From NCBI GenBank assembly GCA_029268065.1, contig JAJUHC010000008.1, forward strand, positions 1 through 64,000: a stretch of 64,000 bases of DNA, read 5' to 3'. The translations under genes and the position numbers were made by a program. Source of the DNA: Clostridiales bacterium (GTDB lineage Bacteria > Bacillota > Clostridia > Oscillospirales > Oscillospiraceae). The notes below the pieces were generated by a model. The model was not told the DNA's origin and ran no database searches. It was given only the letters and a program-made list of their open reading frames with translations. Positions 48,997 through 58,098 of this stretch are shown here, piece after piece; position 1 is the first letter of the stretch; each line of letters starts with the position of its first letter.

Positions 48997-50460
48997 ATGA
49001 AACTTAAGGATTTGCTTGCGGGCGTCAAGGTGCTGGAGAGCACGGCCGATCTCGAAATCGCGGTAGACGACATCGGCTACGACTCGAGGGCGATCAGGCC
49101 CGGTATGGCGTTTGTCGCCGTGGAGGGCTACGTTACGGACGGGCACAGGTATATTGGAGGCGCCGTTAAAAACGGAGCTTCCGTCGTCATATGTCAGAAG
49201 CCGCCAGAAACCGCGGTCCCTTATGTTCTGGTTGAGGACTCGCGGCTTGCGCTGGCGCAGATTTCCGCAAATCTTTTCGGGCATCCGGCAAAAAAGCTTA
49301 TCCTGATAGGAGTCACCGGCACTAACGGAAAAACCACGGTAACGCATCTTATAAGGAGCGTTGTTGAAGCCGTGACCGGAGAAAAATGCGGGCTTATCGG
49401 CACCAACGAGAACATCGTCGGCGACAAGGTTTACGAGGCCGAGCGCACCACGCCCGAATCCTATGACTTGCATAAGCTTTTCCGCGAGATGGTCGACTGC
49501 GGCTGCAAATACGCCGTAATGGAGGTGTCTTCGCACGCGCTTGTCACAGGAAGGGTGGAAGGAGTGCTCTTTGAAGCGGGAGTGTTCACGAACCTTACTC
49601 AGGATCATCTGGACTTCCATATCACCATGGAAAATTACCGGGACGCCAAGGCCAGACTCTTTGATATATCCAAAAACGCGGTCATAAACCTGGACGACCC
49701 GGCCGGGCCTTATTTAAAGGACTACGCAAGGTGCCCGGTTATCACATATTCAGCAAAAAACGACGGCGCGGATCTTGTGGCGAGGGATATCAAGCTCAGA
49801 GAAGCCCGCGTGGATTTCTGCGCGGTTGCGATAGGGAAGATCCAGCGCATGGAGCTTCACATTCCCGGAATGTTCTCGGTTTATAACGCCCTCGCTACAA
49901 TCGCCTGCTGCGAGGTCTTGGGGCTAACGCTGCCCGATATTTCCTCCGCGCTCAGGGAGTGCAAGGGAGTTAAGGGAAGGGCCGAGGTGGTCCCAGTCGA
50001 CGCGGACTACACGATAATCATTGATTACGCCCACTCGCCCGACGCGCTGGAAAAGATTCTTAAGACCGTCAGGGGATTCGCCAAGGGGCGCGTAGTCGTG
50101 GTATTCGGCTGCGGAGGGGAGCGCGACACTGGAAAGCGCCCCATGATGGGCAAAATAGCGGCGGAGCTTGCGGACTACGTCATTATAAGCTCAGATAACC
50201 CCAGAAGCGAGGATCCGGAAGCGATAATTGACGACGTGATCGAGGGCTTGAAGGGATATAAAACCCCCTACAAGCGGATTTCAGACAGACCCGAGGCGGT
50301 GCGCTGGGCGCTTTCTCACGCAAAAACCGACGATATAATAGTGCTTGCGGGAAAAGGGCATGAGGACTATCAGGTCATAGGCACCGAGAAGCTCCACCAG
50401 GACGAACGCGAGGTAATAGCCGAATTCTTTGCGGAAAAGAAAAAGAGTAACAGGGAGTAA
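48997..50460 (+). CDS. murE: UDP-N-acetylmuramyl-tripeptide synthetase MurE
   Basis: GVTGTNGKTTVTHLIRSVVEA; ERTTPESYDLHKL; IIDYAHSPDALEKIL; SSDNPRSEDP. Confidence 0.94.
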   Translation: MKLKDLLAGVKVLESTADLEIAVDDIGYDSRAIRPGMAFVAVEGYVTDGHRYIGGAVKNGASVVICQKPPETAVPYVLVEDSRLALAQISANLFGHPAKKLILIGVTGTNGKTTVTHLIRSVVEAVTGEKCGLIGTNENIVGDKVYEAERTTPESYDLHKLFREMVDCGCKYAVMEVSSHALVTGRVEGVLFEAGVFTNLTQDHLDFHITMENYRDAKARLFDISKNAVINLDDPAGPYLKDYARCPVITYSAKNDGADLVARDIKLREARVDFCAVAIGKIQRMELHIPGMFSVYNALATIACCEVLGLTLPDISSALRECKGVKGRAEVVPVDADYTIIIDYAHSPDALEKILKTVRGFAKGRVVVVFGCGGERDTGKRPMMGKIAAELADYVIISSDNPRSEDPEAIIDDVIEGLKGYKTPYKRISDRPEAVRWALSHAKTDDIIVLAGKGHEDYQVIGTEKLHQDEREVIAEFFAEKKKSNRE

Positions 50461-50468
50461 AGCAAACG

Positions 50469-51455
50469 ATGTCTTTATTGTTGTCATTTGCCGTATCGGC
50501 GGCCGTGAGTGTGCTTTGCGGGATAATACTTGTCCCTTATCTGCGCAAAATCAAAGCCGGACAAAGCATCAGAAGGGACGGACCGGTATGGCATATGTCC
50601 AAAGAGGGCACGCCGACCATGGGCGGCCTGATATTCATCACCGGAATCGGAGTATCGGTATTGTCAACAGGCATGTCCGCCGCAATGAAGGGAGACTGCG
50701 TACACCTTTTCATATTTGCGTTTGCACTTATATTTTCCGCGATAGGTTTCCTTGACGATTTCGAGAAGCTCAGGAAAAAGCAGAATCTCGGACTGACGGC
50801 GCTCCAGAAGTTCCTGCTTCAGCTCATTGTTTCAATAGCCTTTGTTTCCCTGCTCCGTTACTTCGGGTATCTTACGCCCAGGCTGTATGTTCCTTTTACG
50901 GGAATAACGCTGCCCATGAACGGAATTGTATATATGCTCCTGGCATCCTTCGTGATAGTCGGCACCGTTAACGCGGTGAACATTACGGACGGTGTGGACG
51001 GTCTTGTGACCGGCGTTTCAATACCCGTCGCGCTGTTTTATACAGCGGTGGCCGTTAGCTGGGGCAGGCCGTCGGTGGGGGTGTTTTCCGCAGCGCTGAC
51101 GGGCGGGCTTATTGCCTTCCTGATATTCAACTACAACCCAGCCAAAATATTCATGGGGGACACGGGCTCCCTGTTTCTGGGCGGCGCGATCTGCGCGCTG
51201 GCCTTCGCGCTTGACATGCCGCTGATACTGATACCCGTCGGCATCGTGTATGTGATTGAAACGCTCTCGGATATAATTCAGGTTTTCTATTTCAAGCTCA
51301 CTCACGGCAAGCGAATCTTCAAAATGGCCCCGCTTCACCATCACTTTGAAATGATCGGCTGGAGCGAAAAAAAGCTCTTTTTTGTATTTTCGGGGGTGTC
51401 CCTGTTATTTGCGGTTATAAGCTACATAGCGGTGCAAAGCCGCTACGTAGCGTAA
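50469..51455 (+). CDS. mraY: Phospho-N-acetylmuramoyl-pentapeptide-transferase MraY
   Basis: GTPTMGGLIFI; NAVNITDGVDGL; FMGDTGSLFLGG; APLHHHFEMIGWSE. Confidence 0.95.
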   Translation: MSLLLSFAVSAAVSVLCGIILVPYLRKIKAGQSIRRDGPVWHMSKEGTPTMGGLIFITGIGVSVLSTGMSAAMKGDCVHLFIFAFALIFSAIGFLDDFEKLRKKQNLGLTALQKFLLQLIVSIAFVSLLRYFGYLTPRLYVPFTGITLPMNGIVYMLLASFVIVGTVNAVNITDGVDGLVTGVSIPVALFYTAVAVSWGRPSVGVFSAALTGGLIAFLIFNYNPAKIFMGDTGSLFLGGAICALAFALDMPLILIPVGIVYVIETLSDIIQVFYFKLTHGKRIFKMAPLHHHFEMIGWSEKKLFFVFSGVSLLFAVISYIAVQSRYVA

Positions 51456-51467
51456 GGGGGGGAGTAA

Positions 51468-52670
51468 ATGGCACCACAGTATGGGGGCGCAAGCGCCAAA
51501 GCCGCCGAAATGAACAGCCTTTCAGACGTCGGAAGCGGTCTTTTGGAGCGTACAAAGGGAAGAAAGCTCTTCCGCGTCGGCAGCGTTGATATTCCTTTTT
51601 TGATGCTGACAATGATAATTCTCGGTATAGGGCTTATCATGGTTCTTTCGGCAAGCTTTGCGAGGGCGTACTACGAAACCGGAAACCCGACGAAATACTT
51701 CGTGAAGCAGCTGCTGTTCTCCGGCGCCGGCGTCATCGCGATGCTGGCGATATCCAGGGTGGAATTGAGCTTTATAAGCCGTTTTTCCTTTCCTCTCCTC
51801 GGCGTTTCAATAATTCTTCTCGCCATCGTTCCAATTATCGGGGTTTCCAAGGGCGACGCGACGCGCTGGATTGATCTTAAGGTGACCACGTTCCAGCCAT
51901 CGGAGCTGGCAAAGCTTGCGGTGATACTGTCTTTCGCCTCGCTGTCATGCAAAACAAAGGAGAAAATGAAGACCTTCAGGTACGGGATACTTCCCTTCGG
52001 AATCATCCTCGCGGTAATCGTCGGCCTTCTTATGCTTGAGCCGCACATTTCAGCTTCGATTATAATTATCGCCATCGGCGCAATTATGATGTTCCTCGGC
52101 GGCGCGGAGATAAAGTGGTTCGTTATGCTCGGCGTATTTGTCGGCGCAGCGGGGGCGCTGATACTCGCTAAATTCGGATATGCGATAGACAGAATAAAAA
52201 TATGGCAGGATCCCTTCTCCGATCCCCTCGGCAAGGGCTTCCAGATAATTCAGTCGCTGTACGCAATAGGATCAGGAGGACTCCTCGGCGTGGGGCTCGG
52301 TCAGAGCCGCCAGAAATACCTTTATTTGCCGGAAGAGCACAACGACTATATTTTTTCGATAGTCTGCGAAGAGCTCGGCTATATAGGGGCTATCCTGATA
52401 CTTACGCTCTTCGCGCTGCTGATTATCAGAGGGTTCTGGATAGCGATGCACGCAAAGAACCGGTATTCGACCATGGTCGCGGCCGGCCTTACGGCTCTTC
52501 TCTTTCTCCAGGTGTTCTTCAACGTCGCCGTTGTCACCAACCTGATACCCTGCACGGGCATTTCGCTGCCGTTTTTCAGCTATGGAGGAACGGCGCTTAT
52601 GCTGCAGCTTGCCGAAATGGGAATTGTGCTTGGAATATCGAGAGAAATCCCTATAAAGAGGGCGGGATGA
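51468..52670 (+). CDS. FtsW/SpoVE lipid II polymerase
   Basis: LIMVLSASFARAYYETGNPTKYFVKQ; WIDLKVTTFQPSELAKLA; TGISLPFFSYGGTALMLQL. Confidence 0.93.
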   Translation: MAPQYGGASAKAAEMNSLSDVGSGLLERTKGRKLFRVGSVDIPFLMLTMIILGIGLIMVLSASFARAYYETGNPTKYFVKQLLFSGAGVIAMLAISRVELSFISRFSFPLLGVSIILLAIVPIIGVSKGDATRWIDLKVTTFQPSELAKLAVILSFASLSCKTKEKMKTFRYGILPFGIILAVIVGLLMLEPHISASIIIIAIGAIMMFLGGAEIKWFVMLGVFVGAAGALILAKFGYAIDRIKIWQDPFSDPLGKGFQIIQSLYAIGSGGLLGVGLGQSRQKYLYLPEEHNDYIFSIVCEELGYIGAILILTLFALLIIRGFWIAMHAKNRYSTMVAAGLTALLFLQVFFNVAVVTNLIPCTGISLPFFSYGGTALMLQLAEMGIVLGISREIPIKRAG

Positions 52671-52671
52671 G

Positions 52672-53802
52672 ATGAGATTTCTTTTCACATGCGGGGGGAC
52701 CGCCGGGCACATAAATCCCGCTGTAGCCGTCGCGGGAAGGCTCAAGCACCTCCTTCCGGAATCCCAGTTCCTCTTTGTGGGCGCCGAGGGCAACATGGAG
52801 GAGGAGCTTGTTCCGAGGGAAGGCTATGAAATCAGGCTTATCTCCGTTTACAGCCTGCACAGGAGCCTTGCGCCGAGGGAGATTGCCCACAACATCGCGG
52901 CTGTGCATAAGCTTAATGTATCCGCGAGGCAGTCAAGGAGAATAATAGAAGATTTCAGGCCCGATGTCGTTATAGGAACGGGCGGCTACGTCTGCTATCC
53001 GGTTATACGGATGGCGCACAAAATGGGCGTTCCGACGCTTATACACGAATCCAACGCGGTGCCCGGGCTAACGACCAAAAGGCTTGAAAATAAAGCCGAC
53101 GTCATTATGGTTGGTTTCGAGGAAAGCCGAAGGTATTATAAAAAGCCGGAAAAAGTGGTTGTGACGGGCACACCGGTGAGGAGCGGCTTCATGTGCTGGG
53201 AAAAAGAGCAGGCAAAGCGCTCGCTCGGAATCAGCGGTCCGCTTGTCGTCACCTTCTGGGGCTCGCTCGGAGCGAGGCGCATGAACGCCATAATGGCGGA
53301 TTTTATAAAGCTGAATTACGAGGCGGAGGCCTTTTCTCATATCCACGCTACGGGAAACGGCGGGGAAGGGCTCTCGTCGATGCGGAAAATGCTTGACGAG
53401 AGAGGCGTAGCAGGCGAGAGTGAAAGGGGCATCGACATCAGACCCTATATTTTCGACATGCCGAAGGTTATGGCGGCTGCCGACCTCATTATCTGCCGTT
53501 CGGGAGCCTCCACGCTGAGCGAGCTGACGCTCATCGGAAAGCCCGCCATACTGGTGCCTTATCCGTACGCAACGAACAATCATCAGGAGAAAAACGCGAG
53601 GGTCCTGTCCGACAGGGGAGGAGCCGTGCTTATAAGGGACGCCGACTGCACCGCGCAGGGGCTTTTCAATATAGCTAATGAAATACTGAAGGACCCCGGA
53701 CGCATGAAAAGAATGTCCGAGGCGATGCGGGAGCTTTCCGCGCCCGGCGCTACCGATAAAATAGCCGAAACCGTGCTCGAACTTGCGCAAAAGCGAGGTT
53801 AA
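52672..53802 (+). CDS. murG: UDP-GlcNAc:lipid I transferase MurG
   Basis: MRFLFTCGGTAGHINPAVAVAGRL; VIGTGGYVCYPVIRMAHKMG; ICRSGASTLSELTLIGKPAILVPYPYATNNHQ. Confidence 0.95.
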   Translation: MRFLFTCGGTAGHINPAVAVAGRLKHLLPESQFLFVGAEGNMEEELVPREGYEIRLISVYSLHRSLAPREIAHNIAAVHKLNVSARQSRRIIEDFRPDVVIGTGGYVCYPVIRMAHKMGVPTLIHESNAVPGLTTKRLENKADVIMVGFEESRRYYKKPEKVVVTGTPVRSGFMCWEKEQAKRSLGISGPLVVTFWGSLGARRMNAIMADFIKLNYEAEAFSHIHATGNGGEGLSSMRKMLDERGVAGESERGIDIRPYIFDMPKVMAAADLIICRSGASTLSELTLIGKPAILVPYPYATNNHQEKNARVLSDRGGAVLIRDADCTAQGLFNIANEILKDPGRMKRMSEAMRELSAPGATDKIAETVLELAQKRG

Positions 53803-53825
53803 CGAGATAGACACCAGCCGCATAG

Positions 53826-53875
53826 TATGGTCTGTAAAGAACCATAAGCTCCGACAGAGTTCTGTCGGCTTTTTG
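53826..53875 (+). terminator. Terminator or attenuator between murG and murA
   Basis: CCGACAGAgtTCTGTCGGCTTTTTG (53851-53874), preceded by TATGGT..ACCATA; TCTGT at 53831 could pair with ACAGA at 53854. Confidence 0.6.
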
Positions 53876-53890
53876 TGCGGGGGTGCGATA

Positions 53891-55141
53891 ATGATACTTC
53901 GGATAAACGGAGGCAAAAAGCTCTGCGGAAGCGTGTCGGTACACGGCGCTAAAAACAGTGTTTTGCCCATTATGGCGGCATCCATTCTGGCTGAGGGCGA
54001 GAGCGTGATATATAATTGCCCGGACCTTACCGACGTGGACGTTTCCATGAATATTCTTACATATCTCGGCTGCAAGGTGATGAGGAGCGCGGACACGGTT
54101 TACATCGATTCCTCTGCCATGAATCATTCCGATATCCCGGATGAGCTCATGCGCGAAATGCGCTCCTCCGTGGTTTTCCTCGGAGCCATTCTGGCGCGTA
54201 CGGGAGAGGCGCTTCTTACATATCCGGGCGGCTGCGAGCTGGGACCGCGGCCTATCGATCTTCACCTTATGGCGCTGCGCGTGCTGGGCGCAGATATAGA
54301 AGAAGTGGGCGGTAAAATAATCTGCAAGGTCAGAAAGCTTGAGGGCGGAAGGATTGAGCTGCCGATAGCGAGCGTCGGAGCCACTGAAAACGCCATGCTC
54401 ATGGCGAGCAGATGCCCCGGGAAAACTGTAATTGCCAACGCGGCCAGAGAACCTGAGATTGAGGACCTCCAGAGCTACCTCCAGAAGCTCGGCGTTTCAA
54501 TTCACGGGGCGGGAACCGCGATAATTACCGTCGAAGGCTCGGGCGAGAGGAAGAGCGTCGAACACAAAATAATCCCGGACAGGATAGTGGCTTCGACATA
54601 CGCGCTCGCGGTGGCTTCGGCCGGAGGAAGGGCCGAGATCAACTGTGTCGAGCCCAGGCACTTCGCAACGGTAATCGACGTACTGAAAGAGGCGGGCTGC
54701 GAAATCGAAACGGGAGCGGACAGACTGAAAATCGCATGCGGAAAGCACCTCAAAGCGGTTAGACCAATCATGACCTGCCCTTATCCCGGCTTTCCGACTG
54801 ACGCGCAGCCTCCGCTTATGGCCGCCAGCCTGAAATTTGAGGGAACCACCGTATTTGTGGAGAATATTTTTGAAAACCGCTATCGTCACGTCGGAGAGCT
54901 CAGACGCATGGGCGCCGACATAAGGACTGAGGGCCGCGTTGCCGTTATTTGCGGCAAAAAATCGCTGCATGGAGCCTCCGTCGAGGCTACCGACCTGAGA
55001 GGCGGCGCCGCGCTCGCGATAGCCGCGCTCGGAGCGGAGGGGGAGAGTCGGATATCGGGGCTAAAGCATTTGGACAGAGGCTATGAAAAGCTTGAGAAGG
55101 CTCTTTCGGAGCTTGGGGCGGATGCGGCAAGAACTGAGTAA
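53891..55141 (+). CDS. murA: UDP-GlcNAc 1-carboxyvinyltransferase MurA
   Basis: MILRINGGKKLCGSVSVHGAKNSVLPIMAA; YPGGCELGPRPIDLH (active-site Cys retained). Confidence 0.94.
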   Translation: MILRINGGKKLCGSVSVHGAKNSVLPIMAASILAEGESVIYNCPDLTDVDVSMNILTYLGCKVMRSADTVYIDSSAMNHSDIPDELMREMRSSVVFLGAILARTGEALLTYPGGCELGPRPIDLHLMALRVLGADIEEVGGKIICKVRKLEGGRIELPIASVGATENAMLMASRCPGKTVIANAAREPEIEDLQSYLQKLGVSIHGAGTAIITVEGSGERKSVEHKIIPDRIVASTYALAVASAGGRAEINCVEPRHFATVIDVLKEAGCEIETGADRLKIACGKHLKAVRPIMTCPYPGFPTDAQPPLMAASLKFEGTTVFVENIFENRYRHVGELRRMGADIRTEGRVAVICGKKSLHGASVEATDLRGGAALAIAALGAEGESRISGLKHLDRGYEKLEKALSELGADAARTE

Positions 55142-55160
55142 GCACATAGGAGGAAATAAA

Positions 55161-55919
55161 ATGGCAAATGAGCGCAGACCGCCGCGCCGCCGCGGAAAAA
55201 GAAAACGGGGACCGGTTTTCGGCATAATAACCTTCTTTTTCATCTGCGGCGCTCTGCTGCTCGGCGTTTCAGTCTTTTTTAAGATATCGGTGATCAAGGT
55301 GGAGGGCGGCACAAGATACCCGCCGGAACAGGTGATACAGGCTTCCGGTATCAAGACAGGGGACAACCTGTTTTTCGTGAACAAGTTCGACGCGACAAGC
55401 AGGATATTCAAGCAGCTGCCCTATGCCGAAACGGTCACGATGAAGAGGGATCTTCCGAATATCATCATTATCAGCATTAAGGACGCCACAGCAGTAGCAT
55501 ATATACAGGACGGCGACGGCAGCTGGCTGATGGACAAGTCCTGCAAGCTCCTCGAAAAAGCCCCGAACGGGAACGTATCGGGACTCATTCCCATATCGGG
55601 AGCTACCCTTACGCAGCCGGAGGCGGGACAAAAATTAAAGCTCAGCGATAACGCGAAGCAGAACGCTCTCTTTCAGCTTATGAGCGAGTTTTCAAGCCGG
55701 GGCTTACTCAAGGACGTGAAAAAAATAGACCTTGCGAGCGGCGCCGACATAAGGTTTTTCTATCTCGGAAGATTCAACGTAAAGCTTGGAAACAGCGAAG
55801 ACCTGAAGGGAAAGCTTGAGCTGCTCCAGAACGCGCTGGACTCGCAAAAGATCAGCCAGACCGCGACCGGAACGATAGACCTTTCGCAGAAAAAGGAAGC
55901 ACATTTTATAGCGGATTGA
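55161..55919 (+). CDS. ftsQ: FtsQ/DivIB cell division protein
   Basis: Basic N-terminus, one TM, POTRA (FKISVIKVEGGTRYPPEQVIQASGIKTGDNLFFVN). Confidence 0.87.
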   Translation: MANERRPPRRRGKRKRGPVFGIITFFFICGALLLGVSVFFKISVIKVEGGTRYPPEQVIQASGIKTGDNLFFVNKFDATSRIFKQLPYAETVTMKRDLPNIIIISIKDATAVAYIQDGDGSWLMDKSCKLLEKAPNGNVSGLIPISGATLTQPEAGQKLKLSDNAKQNALFQLMSEFSSRGLLKDVKKIDLASGADIRFFYLGRFNVKLGNSEDLKGKLELLQNALDSQKISQTATGTIDLSQKKEAHFIAD

Positions 55920-56063
55920 AGCGGAAAAAGGCAGCATTTCGGAAAAGTTTATATAAATAAAACATATACTATTGACCTGCGATACAAATAGTTATAAAAT
56001 GCATAGAGATATTGCTATTTTCGATCTGTTTATTCAGAGTAATTATAATCAGGAGGGTTGAAC

Positions 56064-57167
56064 ATGTCATCCTTTGCACTCGAGACCGGCCCGGATAATG
56101 TTGTAACTATAAAGGTAGTCGGCGTCGGCGGTGCCGGAAACAACGTCGTGAACAGAATGGTTGTATCCGGAACCAAGGGCGTGGAATACATTGCTGTAAA
56201 TACGGACAAGCAGGCGCTCGCGCTTTCAGCCGCGACACAAAAGATACAGATAGGCGAAAAGCTTACTCACGGTCAGGGCGCGGGCTCGGATCCTGAGATC
56301 GGACGCAAATCCGCGGAAGAGAACAGGAACAATATTGCAAAAGCCTTTGAGGATGCCGATATGGTTTTCATTACCGCGGGCATGGGCGGCGGTACCGGAA
56401 CGGGAGCGGCTCCCGTGGTCGCGGAGATCGCCAGGGAGAGCGGCATACTTACTGTTGGCGTCGTTACCAAGCCCTTCAGCTTCGAGGGCCGGCGCAGAAT
56501 GCAGCAGGCGGAATCGGGCATCAAGGAGCTTTTGGCCAGAGTTGACTCCCTTCTGATAATACCTAACGACCGGCTGAAGCATGCGACGGATCAGAAGGTC
56601 ACGTTCGCCAACGCCTTTGAGATAGCGGACGACGTTCTCCGCCAGGCCGTATCGAGCATTTCCGACCTCATCAAGAACGCCGGCTTTATAAACCTCGATT
56701 TCGCGGACGTCACCACCATAATGAAGAGCGCAGGCCTTGCGCATATGGGCGTAGGACACGCAACCGGCAAGGGCAAGGCTGAGGAGGCCGCAAAGGCCGC
56801 CGTTTCCAGCCCGCTCATGGAGACATCCATCGACGGGGCGAAGGGCGTTCTCGTTAATATCACCGGCTCCATGGACATAGGCCTTGAGGAGGTCGAGACT
56901 GCGGCCAACCTGGTGCAGTCTGCCGCCCACCCGGAGGCGAACATAATTTTCGGCGCGGCCTTTGACGACACGATGGACGACGAAATCCGCGTTACCGTTA
57001 TTGCGACGGGATTCGACGACAAGACGGCTGCGGCCGCCGCCAAAAAGGAAGTCAAAAAGGCTGGAATGTACACAGGAGGGCCTGCGGCGCAGAGCGCCGA
57101 AGAGGAGCCCAAGCAGGATGACGACCCCTTCGGAGACATATTTAAAATCTTTAATAACAAGACCTGA
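56064..57167 (+). CDS. ftsZ: Cell division protein FtsZ
   Basis: [42 protein letters not shown]; upstream TTGACC-N17-TAAAAT. Confidence 0.97.
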   Translation: MSSFALETGPDNVVTIKVVGVGGAGNNVVNRMVVSGTKGVEYIAVNTDKQALALSAATQKIQIGEKLTHGQGAGSDPEIGRKSAEENRNNIAKAFEDADMVFITAGMGGGTGTGAAPVVAEIARESGILTVGVVTKPFSFEGRRRMQQAESGIKELLARVDSLLIIPNDRLKHATDQKVTFANAFEIADDVLRQAVSSISDLIKNAGFINLDFADVTTIMKSAGLAHMGVGHATGKGKAEEAAKAAVSSPLMETSIDGAKGVLVNITGSMDIGLEEVETAANLVQSAAHPEANIIFGAAFDDTMDDEIRVTVIATGFDDKTAAAAAKKEVKKAGMYTGGPAAQSAEEEPKQDDDPFGDIFKIFNNKT

Positions 57168-57172
57168 AATTC

Positions 57173-57202
57173 GGAGGACGGCTGCTTTATAAGCCGTCCT
57201 CT
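57173..57202. terminator. Terminator hairpin, left duplicate flanking repeat copy 4
   Basis: GGAGGACGGCtgctttataaGCCGTCCTCT. Confidence 0.8.
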
Positions 57203-57392
57203 GAGCGTGTCGAAAAAGTGTTTCGACACGCTTCCAGGGGGTATCCAATACCCCCTGGATACGAGCCTTACGGCTCGATACCCCCGGTCGCGCACAATTG
57301 CGCGGGATAATGTATTTTTCCGGCGTACACGCCGCCGGAAAAATGTTTTTTTGATGTTATATCATTTTCAAATTCATGTTTGTCTATAGTCT
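57203..57392 (+). mobile_element. Terminator-associated structured repeat, copy 4
   Basis: GAGCGTGTCGAAAAAGTGTTTCGACACGCTTCCAGGGGGTATCCAATACCCCCTGGATACGAGCCTTACGGCTCGATACCCCCGGTCGCGCACAATTGCGCG...GTCTATAGTCTG. Confidence 0.88.
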
Positions 57393-57422
57393 GGAGGACG
57401 GCTGTTTTATATGCCGTCCTCC
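57393..57422. terminator. Terminator hairpin, right duplicate flanking repeat copy 4
   Basis: GGAGGACGGCtgttttatatGCCGTCCTCC; direct duplicate of 57173-57202. Confidence 0.8.
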
Positions 57423-57496
57423 GAATTTCTGATACAGCCGGGCTGCGTTTTACACATAATTCGAGATTTTCGGGGCTGCCGCGAGAGAGCCGTAGT

Positions 57497-57916
57497 CTAA
57501 GCGCGGATTGTCCAAAGTATGCAGCTAATAAAGGCTATAAGAGCTATCAGCATAAGCGTGAAGAAAAACGCTTCTATGGCAATAACTATCGAAAATGCAA
57601 TCAGAGACGATGCCGAAACAAAGCTCAGAACCAATGCGACAATTATCGTTCCCAATATGGAGGCCAGAAGAATTGCGGCGCAGCCCCGCAGGCATGAGCC
57701 CAAAGGGCTGTCCGCCGTTATAGCTGCCAAAAGCAAGGCCAGCAATACAAGAAACAGCAGAGTGAATGCAAGCACAAGCACTATCCAAAGCGTATAGGTG
57801 CCGACGCTTATGATGCCGAAGGCGCTGAGAACGCCTATAATGGCTCCGACAATCAGACTGACGAAAACTCCTATGCACGCGGAAGCGGAGCAGAAGCATC
57901 TGCCGGAAGAATGCAT
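57497..57916 (-). CDS. Small multi-TM membrane protein
   Basis: 139 aa, strongly hydrophobic; no recognised family. Confidence 0.6.
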   Translation of the reverse strand: MHSSGRCFCSASACIGVFVSLIVGAIIGVLSAFGIISVGTYTLWIVLVLAFTLLFLVLLALLLAAITADSPLGSCLRGCAAILLASILGTIIVALVLSFVSASSLIAFSIVIAIEAFFFTLMLIALIAFISCILWTIRA

Positions 57917-58009
57917 ATTAACAGATCATTTCCTTATTGAGATTGAGTAAGCTACTCGGTACATAATATGCTCTGTCAGTTTTTGATGTGTCGATATACC
58001 GAAAAATGG

Positions 58010-58036
58010 AAAAGCGACCCAAAACGGGTCGCTTTT
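58010..58036 (-). terminator. Terminator downstream of the 58099-59487 gene
   Basis: AAAAGCGACCCaaaacGGGTCGCTTTT. Confidence 0.85.
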
Positions 58037-58098
58037 GTGCATCAAACAGCGGAGTCCGCCGAGCGAAGAAAACGGATGAACCGTATGAGCCGGAAAGC

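Noticed and set aside
53068-54096. 342-aa minus ORF antisense to murG/murA
   Set aside because: Overlaps two conserved genes on the opposite strand and has no domain.
56226-57248. 340-aa minus ORF antisense to ftsZ
   Set aside because: Shadow ORF opposite ftsZ that starts inside the repeat element.
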